Shown here one piece after another: positions 1 to 10,781 of a stretch of 64,000 nt of DNA. The stretch comes from Draconibacterium sp. (GTDB taxonomy: Bacteria > Bacteroidota > Bacteroidia > Bacteroidales > Prolixibacteraceae), in contig JADIYN010000020.1 of NCBI GenBank assembly GCA_016705335.1, forward strand, positions 1 through 64,000. The letters run 5' to 3'. Made by a program: the position numbers and the translations under genes. Each line of letters starts with the position of its first letter. The stretch's first letter is position 1. The notes beneath the pieces were generated by a model. That model had not been told where the DNA came from, did not search any database, and worked only from the letters and a program-made list of their open reading frames with translations.

Positions 1-1255
1 AAAAGTATGTTCCAAATCCAATTCCGGATGATTTCTATACAGGAAATGAAGATCCATTATCAAATCCAATTGGTGGGGATTCATACCGGGAAGATTATTT
101 TACCTGGGAATGGGGCGATGCTCTTTTTGTTGTAATTGAACCTTATCAATATTCCATGTTATGGCCAAACGAAGGAGGTGCCGGTTATGGAGGAGAAGGA
201 CAGGACGGTGAAGCATCAGGCGACCGCTGGGACTGGACCCTTGGAATTGAACAGTACCTCTGGCTAAAATCAACTCTTGAAAATAGTTCAGCTAAATTCA
301 AATTTGTATTCTCCCATCATGTTGCAGGTGGGGCAACAAATTATGGACGGGGAGGTATTTCTGCTGCTCCGTATTTTGAATGGGGCGGTAAAAATGCTGA
401 TGGTACGTGGGGTTGGGATACCGAAAGGCCCGCATCTGCAGGATGGGATGTCCCTATTCATCCTTTATTGGTGAATATTGGCGTACAGGTGTATTTCCTG
501 GACACGATCGTATTTATGCCTACGAAGAATTGGATGGAGTGGTCTATCTCGAATGTCCAAAACCCGATGATGCTGGTTACACATGGCAACCTTATGGCTA
601 TGGTTACAATGAAAATCTGTATCCCGATGCCATTGAAATTATACCAAATTCAGGTCATATCAGGGTTTCCGTAACTCCTGCAACATGAAAGTATGGAATA
701 TGTTCGATCCCTATCACCTTGTTGATGGTGCTAATGGACGAGTTGTCAATTACGGTTGCATATTTACCCGAATGGCCCAAATCATAACCTTACCATGGCA
801 GTTTCTCCATCGGAAGGTGGTACTACGGATCCTAATGTAGGAATGCATTCATATACCGAAAATTCAAATGTAACAGTAAAAGCTGTCAGAAATACTGGAT
901 ACATTTTCAATGGCTGGACTGGCAATGTTTCCAATCCTGATGCCACGATAACCACTGTAAACATAGTTACGATAAAACCGTTACAGCAAATTTTGTTACT
1001 ACCGGAATTATTCTGGGTGATGTTAACGGTGACGAAGCTTCCAATTCAGCAGATGCTTTGATAATACTGTCCTGCGATGCAGGCCTAAATACTATCGAGG
1101 TTTATGTCCGATGAATTGGCCTGATATGTAGGATGATAAACTCCACGGATGCATTGATTATTCTGTCTTACGACGTGGCTCTTCCAATTAATTTTCCGGT
1201 AGGCGAAGCAGGTTACAGAAGTGATGTATCACCATGTCCGGGATGTAATAACTGA
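1..1255 (+). CDS. Secreted metallophosphoesterase with InlB-type repeat and dockerin-like C-terminus (5' truncated, frameshifted)
   Basis: The gene enters from the left edge and is read in frame from base 3. Residues such as WEWGDAL, DRWDWTLG and KFVFSHH match the phosphoesterase domain encoded near 8.8-9.6 kb almost line for line, so this is a paralogue of that domain. The frame breaks near 490 (the GHDRIY metal motif continues in another frame), again near 700-780, and near 970-1130. After the phosphoesterase comes one InlB-type repeat (about 795-990, GWTGN core). Two dockerin-like calcium-loop segments follow (about 1010-1210, GDVNGD and NSADALIIL, then NSTDALIIL), ending in PCPGCNN and TGA at 1253. 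Metal-dependent phosphoester cleavage outside the cell is inferred from the fold. The frame breaks may be sequence errors. Confidence 0.6.
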
Positions 1256-1321
1256 TTTCAGAAGAGAAAAATTAAAAATCATATAAATAGAAACCGAAAT
1301 TATTAACTAAAATTCATTAAA

Positions 1322-2515
1322 ATGAAAACTTTAAATGGTTTATCTGCAAAAGTTTTATTAGGGACTTTAATTGTTCTATTCTTTTTGGTCTTACCGGTTT
1401 AGCACCGGTTCTTGCTTAAACTTCGGTACAGTAACCAACTGTATCTCTATCGATGAAACACCCTTAGTTGGTGAAGTAGTTGCGGTTGACATTAATATTG
1501 ACATGACTGGTGTAACTTCACCGGATAAACTTGCTGGAAGTTATCCCGGAACTCTCAATTGGGATCCGGCAGTATTAAGAGGATTATACAAGCTATACAG
1601 GGCCCCTCCTACTGGTTTTACAGGTGTGGCAAACACTGAAGATACTGGATCAGATATTAACTTTTAATGGAGCCAATGCGACTGGATACTGGGAATATTC
1701 CCTAATTAAAATTTCTTTTAATGTAGTGGATAGGAACAGGACTTGAGTTGCGATATTCTGCGATTTACTTCTGCATTAACCTTTGGCAATCTCTACTATC
1801 AATACTTACAATTAACAATGGTTCTTAACTAGTAAAGTACTCTGACACCTCGTCCTCTTGGTCCTGGATGGTACTGTTTCTTCAACAACAGGAGATGATG
1901 TTAGTAGTTTTAGTTTCCGGTCATACTACAGGTACGGGGACAAATCGTTTGATGATGGTAGGGTATCATGGAACTATGGAACCCTACAATCAGAACATTT
2001 CATCAGTTACTTTCACCCCAACCGGAGGATCGGCTGTAGGGTTGTTGGAGGTTATAACACAATTGGGGTATAATTCAACAAATCCGCGTTATTCTGCTAT
2101 TTACAGTCTTCTCAATCCAGCGAGCGGACAGGCAGGAACCGTAACAGTTACCTTCTCAGGTTCCGTAACCAACGGTATCATGGCTGGAGCAGCCAATTTT
2201 GCCGGGGTTGATCAGACGACTCCTCTTGGGACGCCGAGCGGTGCCAGTGGTACAAGCAGTGCTTCCCCTAGTTTAACACTTTCTGGACTTAATGGTAATG
2301 AACTTGTATTCGATAATGTCTTTCAAGGCCGCATCTTCGTCGTACACGCTGACGGCAGGGCAGATGAACACGGCTGTGGAATCGGCTTACGTTGCTGTAT
2401 TTACGGGCGGCTGCCGGCACCAAACAGGCCACAAACGTTCGGTATCGATAAGCTGGACAGCATCACTACCTGCTCGGGGCTATTACAGCAGTAGCTATTA
2501 ATCCGGCAACTATAG
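1322..2515 (+). CDS. Giant modular secreted protein, segment 1: signal peptide, cohesin-like domain, module A copy 1 (frameshifted)
   Basis: ATG at 1322 opens a typical signal peptide (MKTLNGLSAKVLLGTLIVLFF). After one missing G near 1390 it continues as LGLTGLAPVLA. A cohesin-like domain follows (about 1440-1800: GEVVAVDINIDM, GTLNWDPAVL), then the first copy of an unnamed module of about 220 residues (about 1855-2515: HTTGTGTNRLMMVG, YSAIYSLLNPASGQAG, GVDQTTPLGT, AINPAT). At least four frame breaks occur in this 1.2 kb, so the frame is pieced together from the better-preserved copies downstream. I read this as the N-terminus of one very long gene running to 12826. The alternative is a decayed gene. 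Confidence 0.5.
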
Positions 2516-3991
2516 GTACAACCCATAATTTAACAATGACGGTTAGTCCGGTTGGAGGTGGAACTACTACTCCAGCAGTAGGAGGTCCATATATTTATGC
2601 AGAAAATACTGTGGTGAACATTAATGCGACTGCTAATCCGGGATTTACATTTACAAACTGGTCAGGAGATGTAGCCGCCTCAGGTTCTTCAAGTACATCA
2701 GTAACAATGGATGATAATCAATTTGTTACCGCTAATTTTACACAGAATGAATATTCGTTAACATTAAATACAGTTGGTTTCGGATCTATAAGTAAAACTC
2801 CAAATCAGGCAACTTATCATTATGGAGATTTAGTTCAATTAACAGCTACTCCCACCGCAGGATATGTATTTACCGGCTGGACAGGCGATCTGGTTTCGAC
2901 TGATAACCCCGCTAATATTACCGTTTCCAGGAATCATACTGTTGCAGACGTTTGAACCTGAATAACTTTATCGGTCGGAAATGATAGCGAGGGCACTATA
3001 ACCTTGGATCCATCAGGAGGACACATGTCAGGGGTACAGCTGTAACTAATGATCCCGTTCCAAATTCGGGTAACAAGTTTGATTCATGGGAAGGTGATGA
3101 TGCCGTTGATGTTATGGAAAGTGGAGGTGTTTATTCTATCGTCATGGATGATAACAAATCGGTAAGTGCAATATTCTCAGCGGTTACCCTCTATCTGGAC
3201 GGTGAAGTTTCCAGTAATACAATTGCCAGTGGTAGCAGTATTTCATTACCTCATTCAACTTAAACAGAAATTATAAATCGTTGATGCTTGGTAGGGTACT
3301 CAACTGGAACTGTGGAACCACCAATCGAACCATTTCATCAGTTACTTTCACCCCAACCGGAGGATCGGCTGTAGGGTTGTCGGAGGTTATAACACAATTG
3401 GGGTATAATTCAACAAATCCGCGTTATTCTGCTATTTACAGTCTTCTCAATCCCAGCGAGTGGCCAGGCAGGAACCATAACAGTTCCCTTCTCAGGTTCC
3501 GTAACTAACGGCATCATGGCTGGGCAGCCAATTTGCCGGGTTGATCAGACAACTCCTCTTGGGACACGAAGCGGTACACAGTGGTACAAGCAACGCTTCC
3601 CAATATAACCCTCACCGGTACTAATGGCAATGAACTTGTATTCGATAATGTCTTTCAGGGCGCCGCATCTTCATCGTACACGCTGACGGCAGGGCCAGAT
3701 CAGACACAGCTGTGGAATCCGGCTTACGTTGCTAATTTACGGGCAGCTGCCAGCACCAAACAGGCCACAGGCAGTTCGGTAACTATGAGCTGGACAGCAT
3801 CAACAACCAACTACTGGGCAATTGCTGCAGTTCCAATAAATCCTGCAACAACAACGGTTCAATATACCATTACAGCAAGTGCAGGTGCCAACGGAAGTAT
3901 TACTCCCAGCGGTGCTGTAAGTGTAACAAGTGGTTCAAATCAACCTTTTACAATTGCAGCAAATTCCTGTTATCAAATAGCACTGTATTAA
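2516..3991 (+). CDS. Giant modular secreted protein, segment 2: InlB-type repeats and module A copy 2 (frameshifted)
   Basis: Two clean InlB-type B-repeats are read at 2536-2955. Each has a PxVGGxYxYAENT-like start, a GFTFTNWSGD or GYVFTGWTGD core and an FVTANFT-like end. A further degenerate repeat follows (about 2960-3180, KFDSWEGDD), then module A copy 2 (about 3190-3850) with the same landmarks as copy 1 and runs of identical DNA. From 3860 a different 75-residue repeat begins (ITASAGANGSITPSG). Its frame is lost near 3985, where one C is missing relative to the duplicate at about 4437. No start codon belongs here; it is an internal part of the giant protein. Such domains are usually extracellular spacers or carbohydrate- or protein-binding beta sandwiches. 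Confidence 0.5.
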
Positions 3992-4767
3992 TTGATGGCG
4001 TAAATGAACCTGCAGCAGTTGCCAGCGGAAGCTATACTTTCACGAATGTATCAGCTGCGCATACAATCAGTGCAACATTCACTCCAATTACGTACTCTAT
4101 CACATCAAGTGCAGGTGCCAACGGAAGCATCTCTCCAGCCGGGTCAACGATTGTAAACTGTGGTGCAAATCAAATTTATAATATTACACCTAACGGAGGT
4201 TTTAACATCCAGAATGTATTGGTTGATGGAATATCTCAGGGTGCAGTTTCATCTTACACTTTCAGTAATGTAGCTGCTAATCATACTATAAGTGCTACAT
4301 TTATACAGGGGGCATATACCATTACAGCAAGTGCAGGTGCCAACGGAAGTATTACTCCCAGCGGTGCTGTAAGTGTAACAAGTGGTTCAAGTCAACCTTT
4401 TACAATTGCAGCAAATCCCTGTTATCAAATAGCCACTGTATTAATTGATGGCGTAAATGAACCTGCAGCAGTTGCCAGCGGAACCTATACTTTCACGAAT
4501 GTATCAGCTGCGCATACAATCAGTGCAACATTCACTCCAATTACGTACTCTATCACATCAAGTGCAGGTGCCAACGGAAGCATCTCTCCAGCCGGGTCAA
4601 CGATTGTAAACTGTGGTGCAAATCAAAGCTTTACAATTACACCATCACTTGGTTACCAGGTTGAAGATGTATTGGTTGATGGCAGTTCTGTAGGAGCATT
4701 AACTACCTACGAGTTTACGAACGTTACATCGAATCATACTATCTCAGCCAGCTTTGAAATTATTTCT
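3862..4767 (+). repeat. Tandem duplication of a 453-bp double repeat (ASAGANGSI)
   Basis: The block starting attacagcaagtgcagg at 3869 recurs at 4321 with very few changes. Each copy encodes two 75-residue InlB-like repeats. Only the first copy carries the frame-breaking missing C (atagcactg against atagccactg), which makes a sequencing error or very recent damage the simplest reading. Confidence 0.8.
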
Positions 4768-5513
4768 ACAAGTCTTCTTGGCTTAGACGGAACCATTTCC
4801 AGCGGTACTGGTGCACCAACTGCCAGTAGTGTAAGCTTCAGCCATACTACAGGGACAGGCACAAACCGGCTGATGATGGTTGGTATCTCCTGGAATTGTG
4901 GTACAACAAATCGAACGATTTCTGCTATTACTTTCACTCCCAATGGGGGTTCATCCATAAATCTAACAGAAGTCAGGACACAGCAATATACCTGGACTAC
5001 TAATAATTACCGTTACGCTGCAATCTATAGTTTGCTTAACCCAGGTTCAGGAATAACCGGAACAGTTAATGTTACTTTCTCAGGAGCAGTATCAAATGGT
5101 ATAATCGCTGGTGCAGCCAACTTTGCTGGTGTAAATCAAACGACTCCTCTGGGAACATCAGGTGGTGCTGTCGGAACCGGAACCTCAACAAGTGGCACTC
5201 CAAATCCTGCAGTATCCTTGTCAGGACTTAATGGTAATGAGTTGGTATTCGACTGTGTGTTTATGGGTACAAATAGTACTTCTCAAACAATGACGGCAGA
5301 TGCTGGACAGTCTGAGTTATATAATATTCTGGGATACAGCTCTTCAAGTACAAGTTTTAATACACGGGGAGCAGCCAGTATTAAACAGGTCACGGGAACA
5401 TCAGCCACAATGAGTTGGACAACAGATGGCTACGGAACAACGGCAACACGATGGGCGATTGCTGCAGTGCCAATAAATCCGACAGTTGTAGGGCCAACGC
5501 ATACTTTAGTATG
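4090..5513 (+). CDS. Giant modular secreted protein, segment 3: ASAGANGSI repeats and module A copy 3
   Basis: This stretch carries one long open frame from at least 4219. Repeats of about 75 residues with ANGSI and HTISATF landmarks are followed by module A copy 3 (about 4770-5490: GTGAPTASSVSF, TNRLMMVGISWNCGTT, GVNQTTPLG, WAIAAVPINP). The frame changes near 5510, where the InlB repeat starting at about 5515 is read in the next frame. The 4321-4767 block is a near-exact copy of 3869-4320 at a spacing of 452 bp (453 once the missing C is restored), a recent internal duplication. No catalytic residues are recognisable; the module is probably a binding or structural beta sandwich. Domain identity is by repeat logic only. 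Confidence 0.5.
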
Positions 5514-7244
5514 GCAGCAAATCCTACTCAAGGAGGTACTACTTCTCCTGCAGTTGGAGGACCATATTCTTATCCGGAAAATGAAGTAGTTAATATTACA
5601 GCAATAGCTGCTCCAGGATATACTTTTGCTGGTTGGGTTGGAGAAGTTGCAAGTTCAGGTTCATCTTCCACAACTGTAACAATGAATGCTAACCAAACAG
5701 TTACAGCGAATTTCACACCGAATGAATATACTTTAAATGTTTCTGTGGTTGGAAATGGAACTGTTGATAGAACACCAGATCAGACTACATATCATTACGG
5801 TGATGTTGTATCCCTGGCTGCAACAGCAGATGCAGGTTGGGTATTTGATGGATGGAGTGGTGATTTAAACGGAGGAGTTAATCCTGCCAACATTGCCATG
5901 AATGAGAACAAGTCGATAACTGCTACGTTTGTTGAATATACACAATCACTGTTGGATTTGGATGGAGCTGTTTCTTTCAATTCCGGCGATGATATTAATA
6001 GCCTGACAATCAATCATACAACAGGTACTGGAACCGACAGGTTGATGTTGGTAGGGGTATCATGGAACTGTGGTACAGCCGACCGAACCATTTCTTCAGT
6101 GACTTTCACCCCAACCGGAGGATCGGCAGTGGGGTTGTCTGAAGTCATAACACAATTAGGATACAATACAACAAATCCTCGTTATTCAGCAATATACAGT
6201 TTGCTCAATCCCCCGAGTGGTCAGGCAGGAACTGTTACAATTACTTTCTCAGGTTCTGTTTCAAATGGCATAGTTGCTGGTGCTGCTAATTTTAAAGGAG
6301 TAGATCAAACAACACCACTTGGGATTTCAAATGGTGCTGCTGCAACTGCGCAGGGCACTGCACCAGGTGTGACACTAACAGGACTCAGTGGAAATGAATT
6401 TGTATTTGATAATGTGTTCATGGGAGCCTCAGATAATACACAAACGCTGACAATTGGAACTGACCAAACACAACTGTGGTCTGGATTTGCAGGTAATACA
6501 AGAGCTTCGTCAAGTATCAAGGAAGCCACAGGTAATTCAGCTACTATGAATTGGACAGCCGCTAGCACAGGCTGGTGGGCAATAACAGCTGTTGCTATTA
6601 ATCCTGCACCTTCTTCAGGTACAACATTTGGTTTAACAATGGCTGCTACAGGCAATGGAACAACAACACCTTATGTTGGAACGCATAATTATGCAGAAAA
6701 CACTGTAGTCAGTTTAAGCGCTACGGCTGATGCTGGCTGGTCTTTTAGTAATTGGTCAGGTAATATAAGTGGTTCAGCAAACCCAACCACAATTACTATG
6801 GATGGGAACAAGTCTGTTACTGCTAATTTTATCGAGAATAGTTCTGAAGATATAATAATATCATCAGTTGTACCTTCCAATTCAAATCCGGAAGTAAATG
6901 ACCAGATAACAGTTGGTATTTATATTAATATGACCAATATGACTTCACCCAATGAGAAACTTGGAAGCTTTACTGGCTCACTCGATTGGGATGCAAGTGT
7001 ACTTTCTTATGTTAGCAGTTCAAGTTTGGCTACAGGTTTTAGCGGAGCCACTAATCCTTCTTCTGGTCATTTGGCATTTAATGGTGCAAATGCATCAGGT
7101 GCAACCGGGAATATTCTAATGTTGACCATCACTTTTGATGTTGTAGGATCAGGAGTTTGTGATCTGGATTTAGCTTATTCTGCTATGGCAGCTGCCGGTA
7201 GTTTCACGGATTTGATTCAATTTCTGACTGTAAATGATGCTTAA
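5415..7244 (+). CDS. Giant modular secreted protein, segment 4: InlB repeats, module A copy 4, second cohesin-like domain
   Basis: One open frame of about 600 codons. The real content begins near 5500; the first codons overlap the previous segment in another frame. The order is InlB repeat (5515-5720), InlB repeat (5725-5935), module A copy 4 (5940-6605), InlB repeat (6630-6840), then a complete cohesin-like domain (about 6845-7240: SNPEVNDQITVGIYINM, GSLDWDASVLSYV, NILMLTITFDVVG). The frame ends at a TAA (7242-7244). The next segment continues in the same frame directly behind it, so this stop differs from the indels elsewhere and looks like a single substitution or a real end. The second cohesin closely parallels the degraded one at 1440-1800. 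Confidence 0.6.
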   Translation: MDNRWLRNNGNTMGDCCSANKSDSCRANAYFSMAANPTQGGTTSPAVGGPYSYPENEVVNITAIAAPGYTFAGWVGEVASSGSSSTTVTMNANQTVTANFTPNEYTLNVSVVGNGTVDRTPDQTTYHYGDVVSLAATADAGWVFDGWSGDLNGGVNPANIAMNENKSITATFVEYTQSLLDLDGAVSFNSGDDINSLTINHTTGTGTDRLMLVGVSWNCGTADRTISSVTFTPTGGSAVGLSEVITQLGYNTTNPRYSAIYSLLNPPSGQAGTVTITFSGSVSNGIVAGAANFKGVDQTTPLGISNGAAATAQGTAPGVTLTGLSGNEFVFDNVFMGASDNTQTLTIGTDQTQLWSGFAGNTRASSSIKEATGNSATMNWTAASTGWWAITAVAINPAPSSGTTFGLTMAATGNGTTTPYVGTHNYAENTVVSLSATADAGWSFSNWSGNISGSANPTTITMDGNKSVTANFIENSSEDIIISSVVPSNSNPEVNDQITVGIYINMTNMTSPNEKLGSFTGSLDWDASVLSYVSSSSLATGFSGATNPSSGHLAFNGANASGATGNILMLTITFDVVGSGVCDLDLAYSAMAAAGSFTDLIQFLTVNDA

Positions 7245-7265
7245 ATCGAAGTAGCTCAACCTCCA

Positions 7266-8669
7266 ATGGTTACTTTGTCTATGTTGGTTTCCGGGAATGG
7301 CTCTACTAACCCGGCCGTTGGAAATCATGAATATGCTGTTGGTACAATTGTGAATATTTCAGCTCTGCCATCAGCCGGTTATGTCTTTGATTCATGGACA
7401 GGAGAAGTGGCTAATTCGGGTTCAGCGAATACAACCGTAACCATGAATACAAGCAAAACAGTTACTGCTAATTTTGTTGAAGCTCCTGTAGGTTCAATAA
7501 TCTATCTGGGTGAAATAGGAAAAGTATCGTCAAATGCAGCGGGTACTACTTTGCAAATTCCGGTTGGATCGGCAGGTGTTGCAGTTGGAAATACAATAAT
7601 TGTTGGTTTTGCATCAAGAGGTGCAGCTACATATAATCAACCAACAGTAACTGATACGCAGGGTAATATCTATACAATGGCAACCGTTGCGGTGACATAC
7701 CAGCACGGACGTTCTTATGTTTATTACGCTCATGTAAACAAAGCTTTAGTTAGTGGTAATACCATAACAATAACAACTTCGTCGGTGGGAAGCAGAGTTG
7801 CAGTAGCAGCAGCATTTTCAGGTTTGGCAGAAGTTAATCCTCTTGATCAGAAACTGGGTTACCCATCACTTGAATCTCAATCTACAGTTCAGGGAAACAG
7901 TCCATCTGCCGGGCCTTCCGAAATGACCTCGCATCCTGATGAACTTATTATAGGTGTTATTGGAACTGAAGAGGCTACGGACGCTGGTGTCGGAACCTGG
8001 TTAAATAGTTTCGTAACTGGTCCGCAAATAAAGACTTCAGGAGCTGATTACGAATGGCGGGTTTCAATGGGCTACAAAATTGTTTCGTCAATTGACCAGT
8101 ACACTGCTGCAAAAACTGTTACCAATAATCCATATTGGGCAGCCAATGTTGCAACCTTCAGAACAATAAATGTTTTACCACCTCTTACCAGCAACATTGT
8201 TTTAGCTCGTCCAACCAATGAGTCGGTCACTGCCAGCTTAATTATGGAAACGAACGGTAGCGCATACATTGAATATGGTACTTCACAAGGAAATTATTCT
8301 GAACAGACTGATCCAATTCCAGTTTCAACCGGTGTGCCAGTTAAAATTCTAATTGATGGTCTGGTTTCAAATTCTTTATATTTCTATCGTTTAGCCTTTT
8401 TAGAAGAAGGAACAGGAATATGGAACAGAGGAAATGAATATTCATTCCATACACAAAGAGCAACGAATGAATCGTATACATTTACCATTACTTCCGATTC
8501 ACACTTGGGAGCTACATTCTCCGGAATAGATCCAACCCGTTATGAGCAGGCAACTTATAATATAGCTACGGATAAAGCTGATTTTCATCTTGATCTTGGA
8601 GATGCATTCCTGATGAATGAAGCTACTAATCCAAACTCAGGCAGATGCTGTTTACGGTGCACAGCGTGA
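7266..8669 (+). CDS. Giant modular secreted protein, segment 5: InlB repeat, divergent module A, Fn3-like domain, start of phosphoesterase
   Basis: The frame is the same as the previous segment. The first methionine here is probably internal, since no signal peptide follows it. It encodes one InlB repeat (to about 7490), a divergent copy of module A (about 7495-8170: NTIIVGFASRG, VYYAHVNKALVSGNTITI, AAAFSGLAEVNPLDQ) and an Fn3/purple-acid-phosphatase-N-like domain (about 8185-8460: YIEYGTSQGNYSEQT, LYFYRLAF). The first metallophosphoesterase motifs follow (SDSHLG near 8499 and HLDLGDAFLM near 8586). Two frame breaks about 50 bp apart (near 8638 and 8685) restore the original frame, so the phosphoesterase continues unharmed into the next segment as GNHENEEG. 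Confidence 0.6.
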   Translation: MVTLSMLVSGNGSTNPAVGNHEYAVGTIVNISALPSAGYVFDSWTGEVANSGSANTTVTMNTSKTVTANFVEAPVGSIIYLGEIGKVSSNAAGTTLQIPVGSAGVAVGNTIIVGFASRGAATYNQPTVTDTQGNIYTMATVAVTYQHGRSYVYYAHVNKALVSGNTITITTSSVGSRVAVAAAFSGLAEVNPLDQKLGYPSLESQSTVQGNSPSAGPSEMTSHPDELIIGVIGTEEATDAGVGTWLNSFVTGPQIKTSGADYEWRVSMGYKIVSSIDQYTAAKTVTNNPYWAANVATFRTINVLPPLTSNIVLARPTNESVTASLIMETNGSAYIEYGTSQGNYSEQTDPIPVSTGVPVKILIDGLVSNSLYFYRLAFLEEGTGIWNRGNEYSFHTQRATNESYTFTITSDSHLGATFSGIDPTRYEQATYNIATDKADFHLDLGDAFLMNEATNPNSGRCCLRCTA

Positions 8670-10781
8670 TTATTTTGAAATTATGGCCATTCATCACCGG
8701 TATTCATTGCTATTGGAAACCATGAAAATGAAGAAGGCTGGAATTTTGATGATTCTAACAGTAAAGCATTGCTTAGTGTAAAAGCCCGTAAAAAATATTT
8801 CCCAAATCCGATACCTGACGATTTTTACACTGGAAATAGTGACTTGCTTCCAGCGATTGGAGGAGACAATTACAGGGAAGATTATTATTCCTGGGAATGG
8901 GGCGATGCACTTTTTATTGTGATTGATCCTTTCCAATACACTATGACGCGGCCATATGGAACTATTACAGGGTCTGGTGAGGACAATGACGAATCAGTAA
9001 TTGGTGATCAATGGGACTGGACTTTAGGGCCTCAGCAGTACGAATGGTTTAGGGAAACTCTTGAAAATAGTAGTGCTAAATACAAGTTTGTTTTTTCACA
9101 TCATGTAGTTGGTGGACAATTAACTGTTTCCGGTGCCGCCGGTACACCCGGTTATGTGCGAGGTGGAGCAGTAGCTGCACCATATTTCGAATGGGGTGGG
9201 CAAAATGCAAACGGAACCTGGGGGTTTGATGCCGAACGTACAGATCTTCGCTTTGGCGATGATCCTATACATCAGTTAATGTTGGATAACGGAGTTAATG
9301 CATTCTTCCATGGACACGATCATCAGTTTGTTCATGAAGAAAGAGATGGAATTGTTTATCAATTAGTTCCATCACCCAGTATGACAGATTACGGATTTGA
9401 TTTGTACGATGCCAGTTCTTATGTGCAAACTGAGAACAGTATTCTGGGAAACCTTCCAAATGCAGGTCATTTACGTGTTAATGTTTCTTCAGGCAAGGCA
9501 ACCGTTGAATATGTGCGTGCATCAATTAGTGGTGACGGAGTTACAAATGGTTCTGTTTCATATGCATATGATATTCTTCCAGCTATTTCAGTGCCGACTT
9601 TAAATGTATCCCCTTCAGGTATATCTCTTGAACAGGAATCAGGATCAAATGGTACGTTTAATATTACATCGAACACAAGCTGGAGTATAAGTGATGATTC
9701 GGACTGGCTAAGCGTGTCACCTGTTTCAGGTTCAAATAATGGAACAATTACAGTCACGGCCAATTCGGCCAACGCAGGTATTGTTTCACGGATAGCGACA
9801 GTAACGATAACCGGTACAGGAGTAGCGGAAAGGATTGTAACCGTAACACAGTCGGCATCACCGGTTGCCAGCAATACTTTGGGCAACACCGAAGTGTATT
9901 CGGGAACAACCACTGCAGCAAACCGTCGGGCATTGCCTGTAACATTCAGCGAGTCGGGATCAATACAAAGCATATCGATTTACCATAATGGAGGAACGGG
10001 AAGTTTATTGCTGGGCGTATATTCCGACCAGTCAGGTTCCCCGGCTTCCAGAATAGGGGTAACAGCAGCGACAATAATTAATCCAACAGCGGGATGGCAG
10101 ACAGTAACACTTACAAATCCGGTAGGAGTAGCTTCCGGACAGACGGTATGGTTGGGATGGGTATTTGAGAACAGCCCAGGCGTAAGGTATGCAACAGGAA
10201 CACCCGGACGGGCACAGACTTTGGACACATGGTCATCAGGCATGCCAGCTACCTTTGGAACATCCACGATTTCCAGCATCAAGTTTTCGATTTATTGCAC
10301 ATATACCGCAGGAGCAGGGTTAACATTATCAGTAACACCATCAGGTATATCTCTTGAACAGGAATCAGGATCAAATGGTACGTTTAATATTACATCGAAC
10401 ACAAGCTGGAGTATAAGTGATGATTCGGACTGGCTAAGCGTGTCACCTGTTTCAGGTTCAAATAATGGAACAATTACAGTCACGGCCAATTCGGCCAATA
10501 CCGGTATTGTTTCACGGACAGCGACAGTAACGATAACCGGTACAGGAGTAGCGGAAAGGATTGTAACCGTAACACAGTCGGCATCACCGGTTGCCAGCAA
10601 TACTTTGGGCAACACCGAAGTGTATTCGGGAACAACCACTGCAGCAAACCGTCGGGCATTGCCTGTAACATTCAGCGAGTCGGGATCAATACAAAGCATA
10701 TCGATTTACCATAATGGAGGAACGGGAAGTTTATTGCTGGGCGTATATTCCGACCAGTCAGGTTCCCGGCTTCCAGAATAG
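8670..10781 (+). CDS. Giant modular secreted protein, segment 6: metallophosphoesterase core and first BACON/jelly-roll units
   Basis: This holds the main part of a calcineurin-like phosphoesterase. GNHENE is at about 8717, FSHHVVGG at about 9094 and FFHGHDHQF at about 9304. With SDSHLG and LGD upstream these supply the usual two-metal ligand set. The domain ends near 9590 (YDILPAI). Two 242-residue units follow, each a BACON domain (SGISLEQESGSNGTFNITS, DWLSVSPVSGSNNG) plus a jelly-roll-like domain of about 150 residues (NTLGNTEVYSG, SISIYHNGGTGSLLLGVYS). The frame is lost at about 10769, where CCCC in the other copies is CCC. BACON domains often bind glycans or mucin, which would place the enzyme on a carbohydrate surface. 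The substrate is unknown. Confidence 0.65.

Noticed and set aside
1..4000. Interpretation of the left 4 kb as a true pseudogene region
   Set aside because: Frame breaks are dense but of the same single-base type as those in essential genes elsewhere in the window, so decay cannot be claimed.
3862..4767. Tandem repeats as a CRISPR array
   Set aside because: The repeats are long, coding and without spacers; they encode protein domains.
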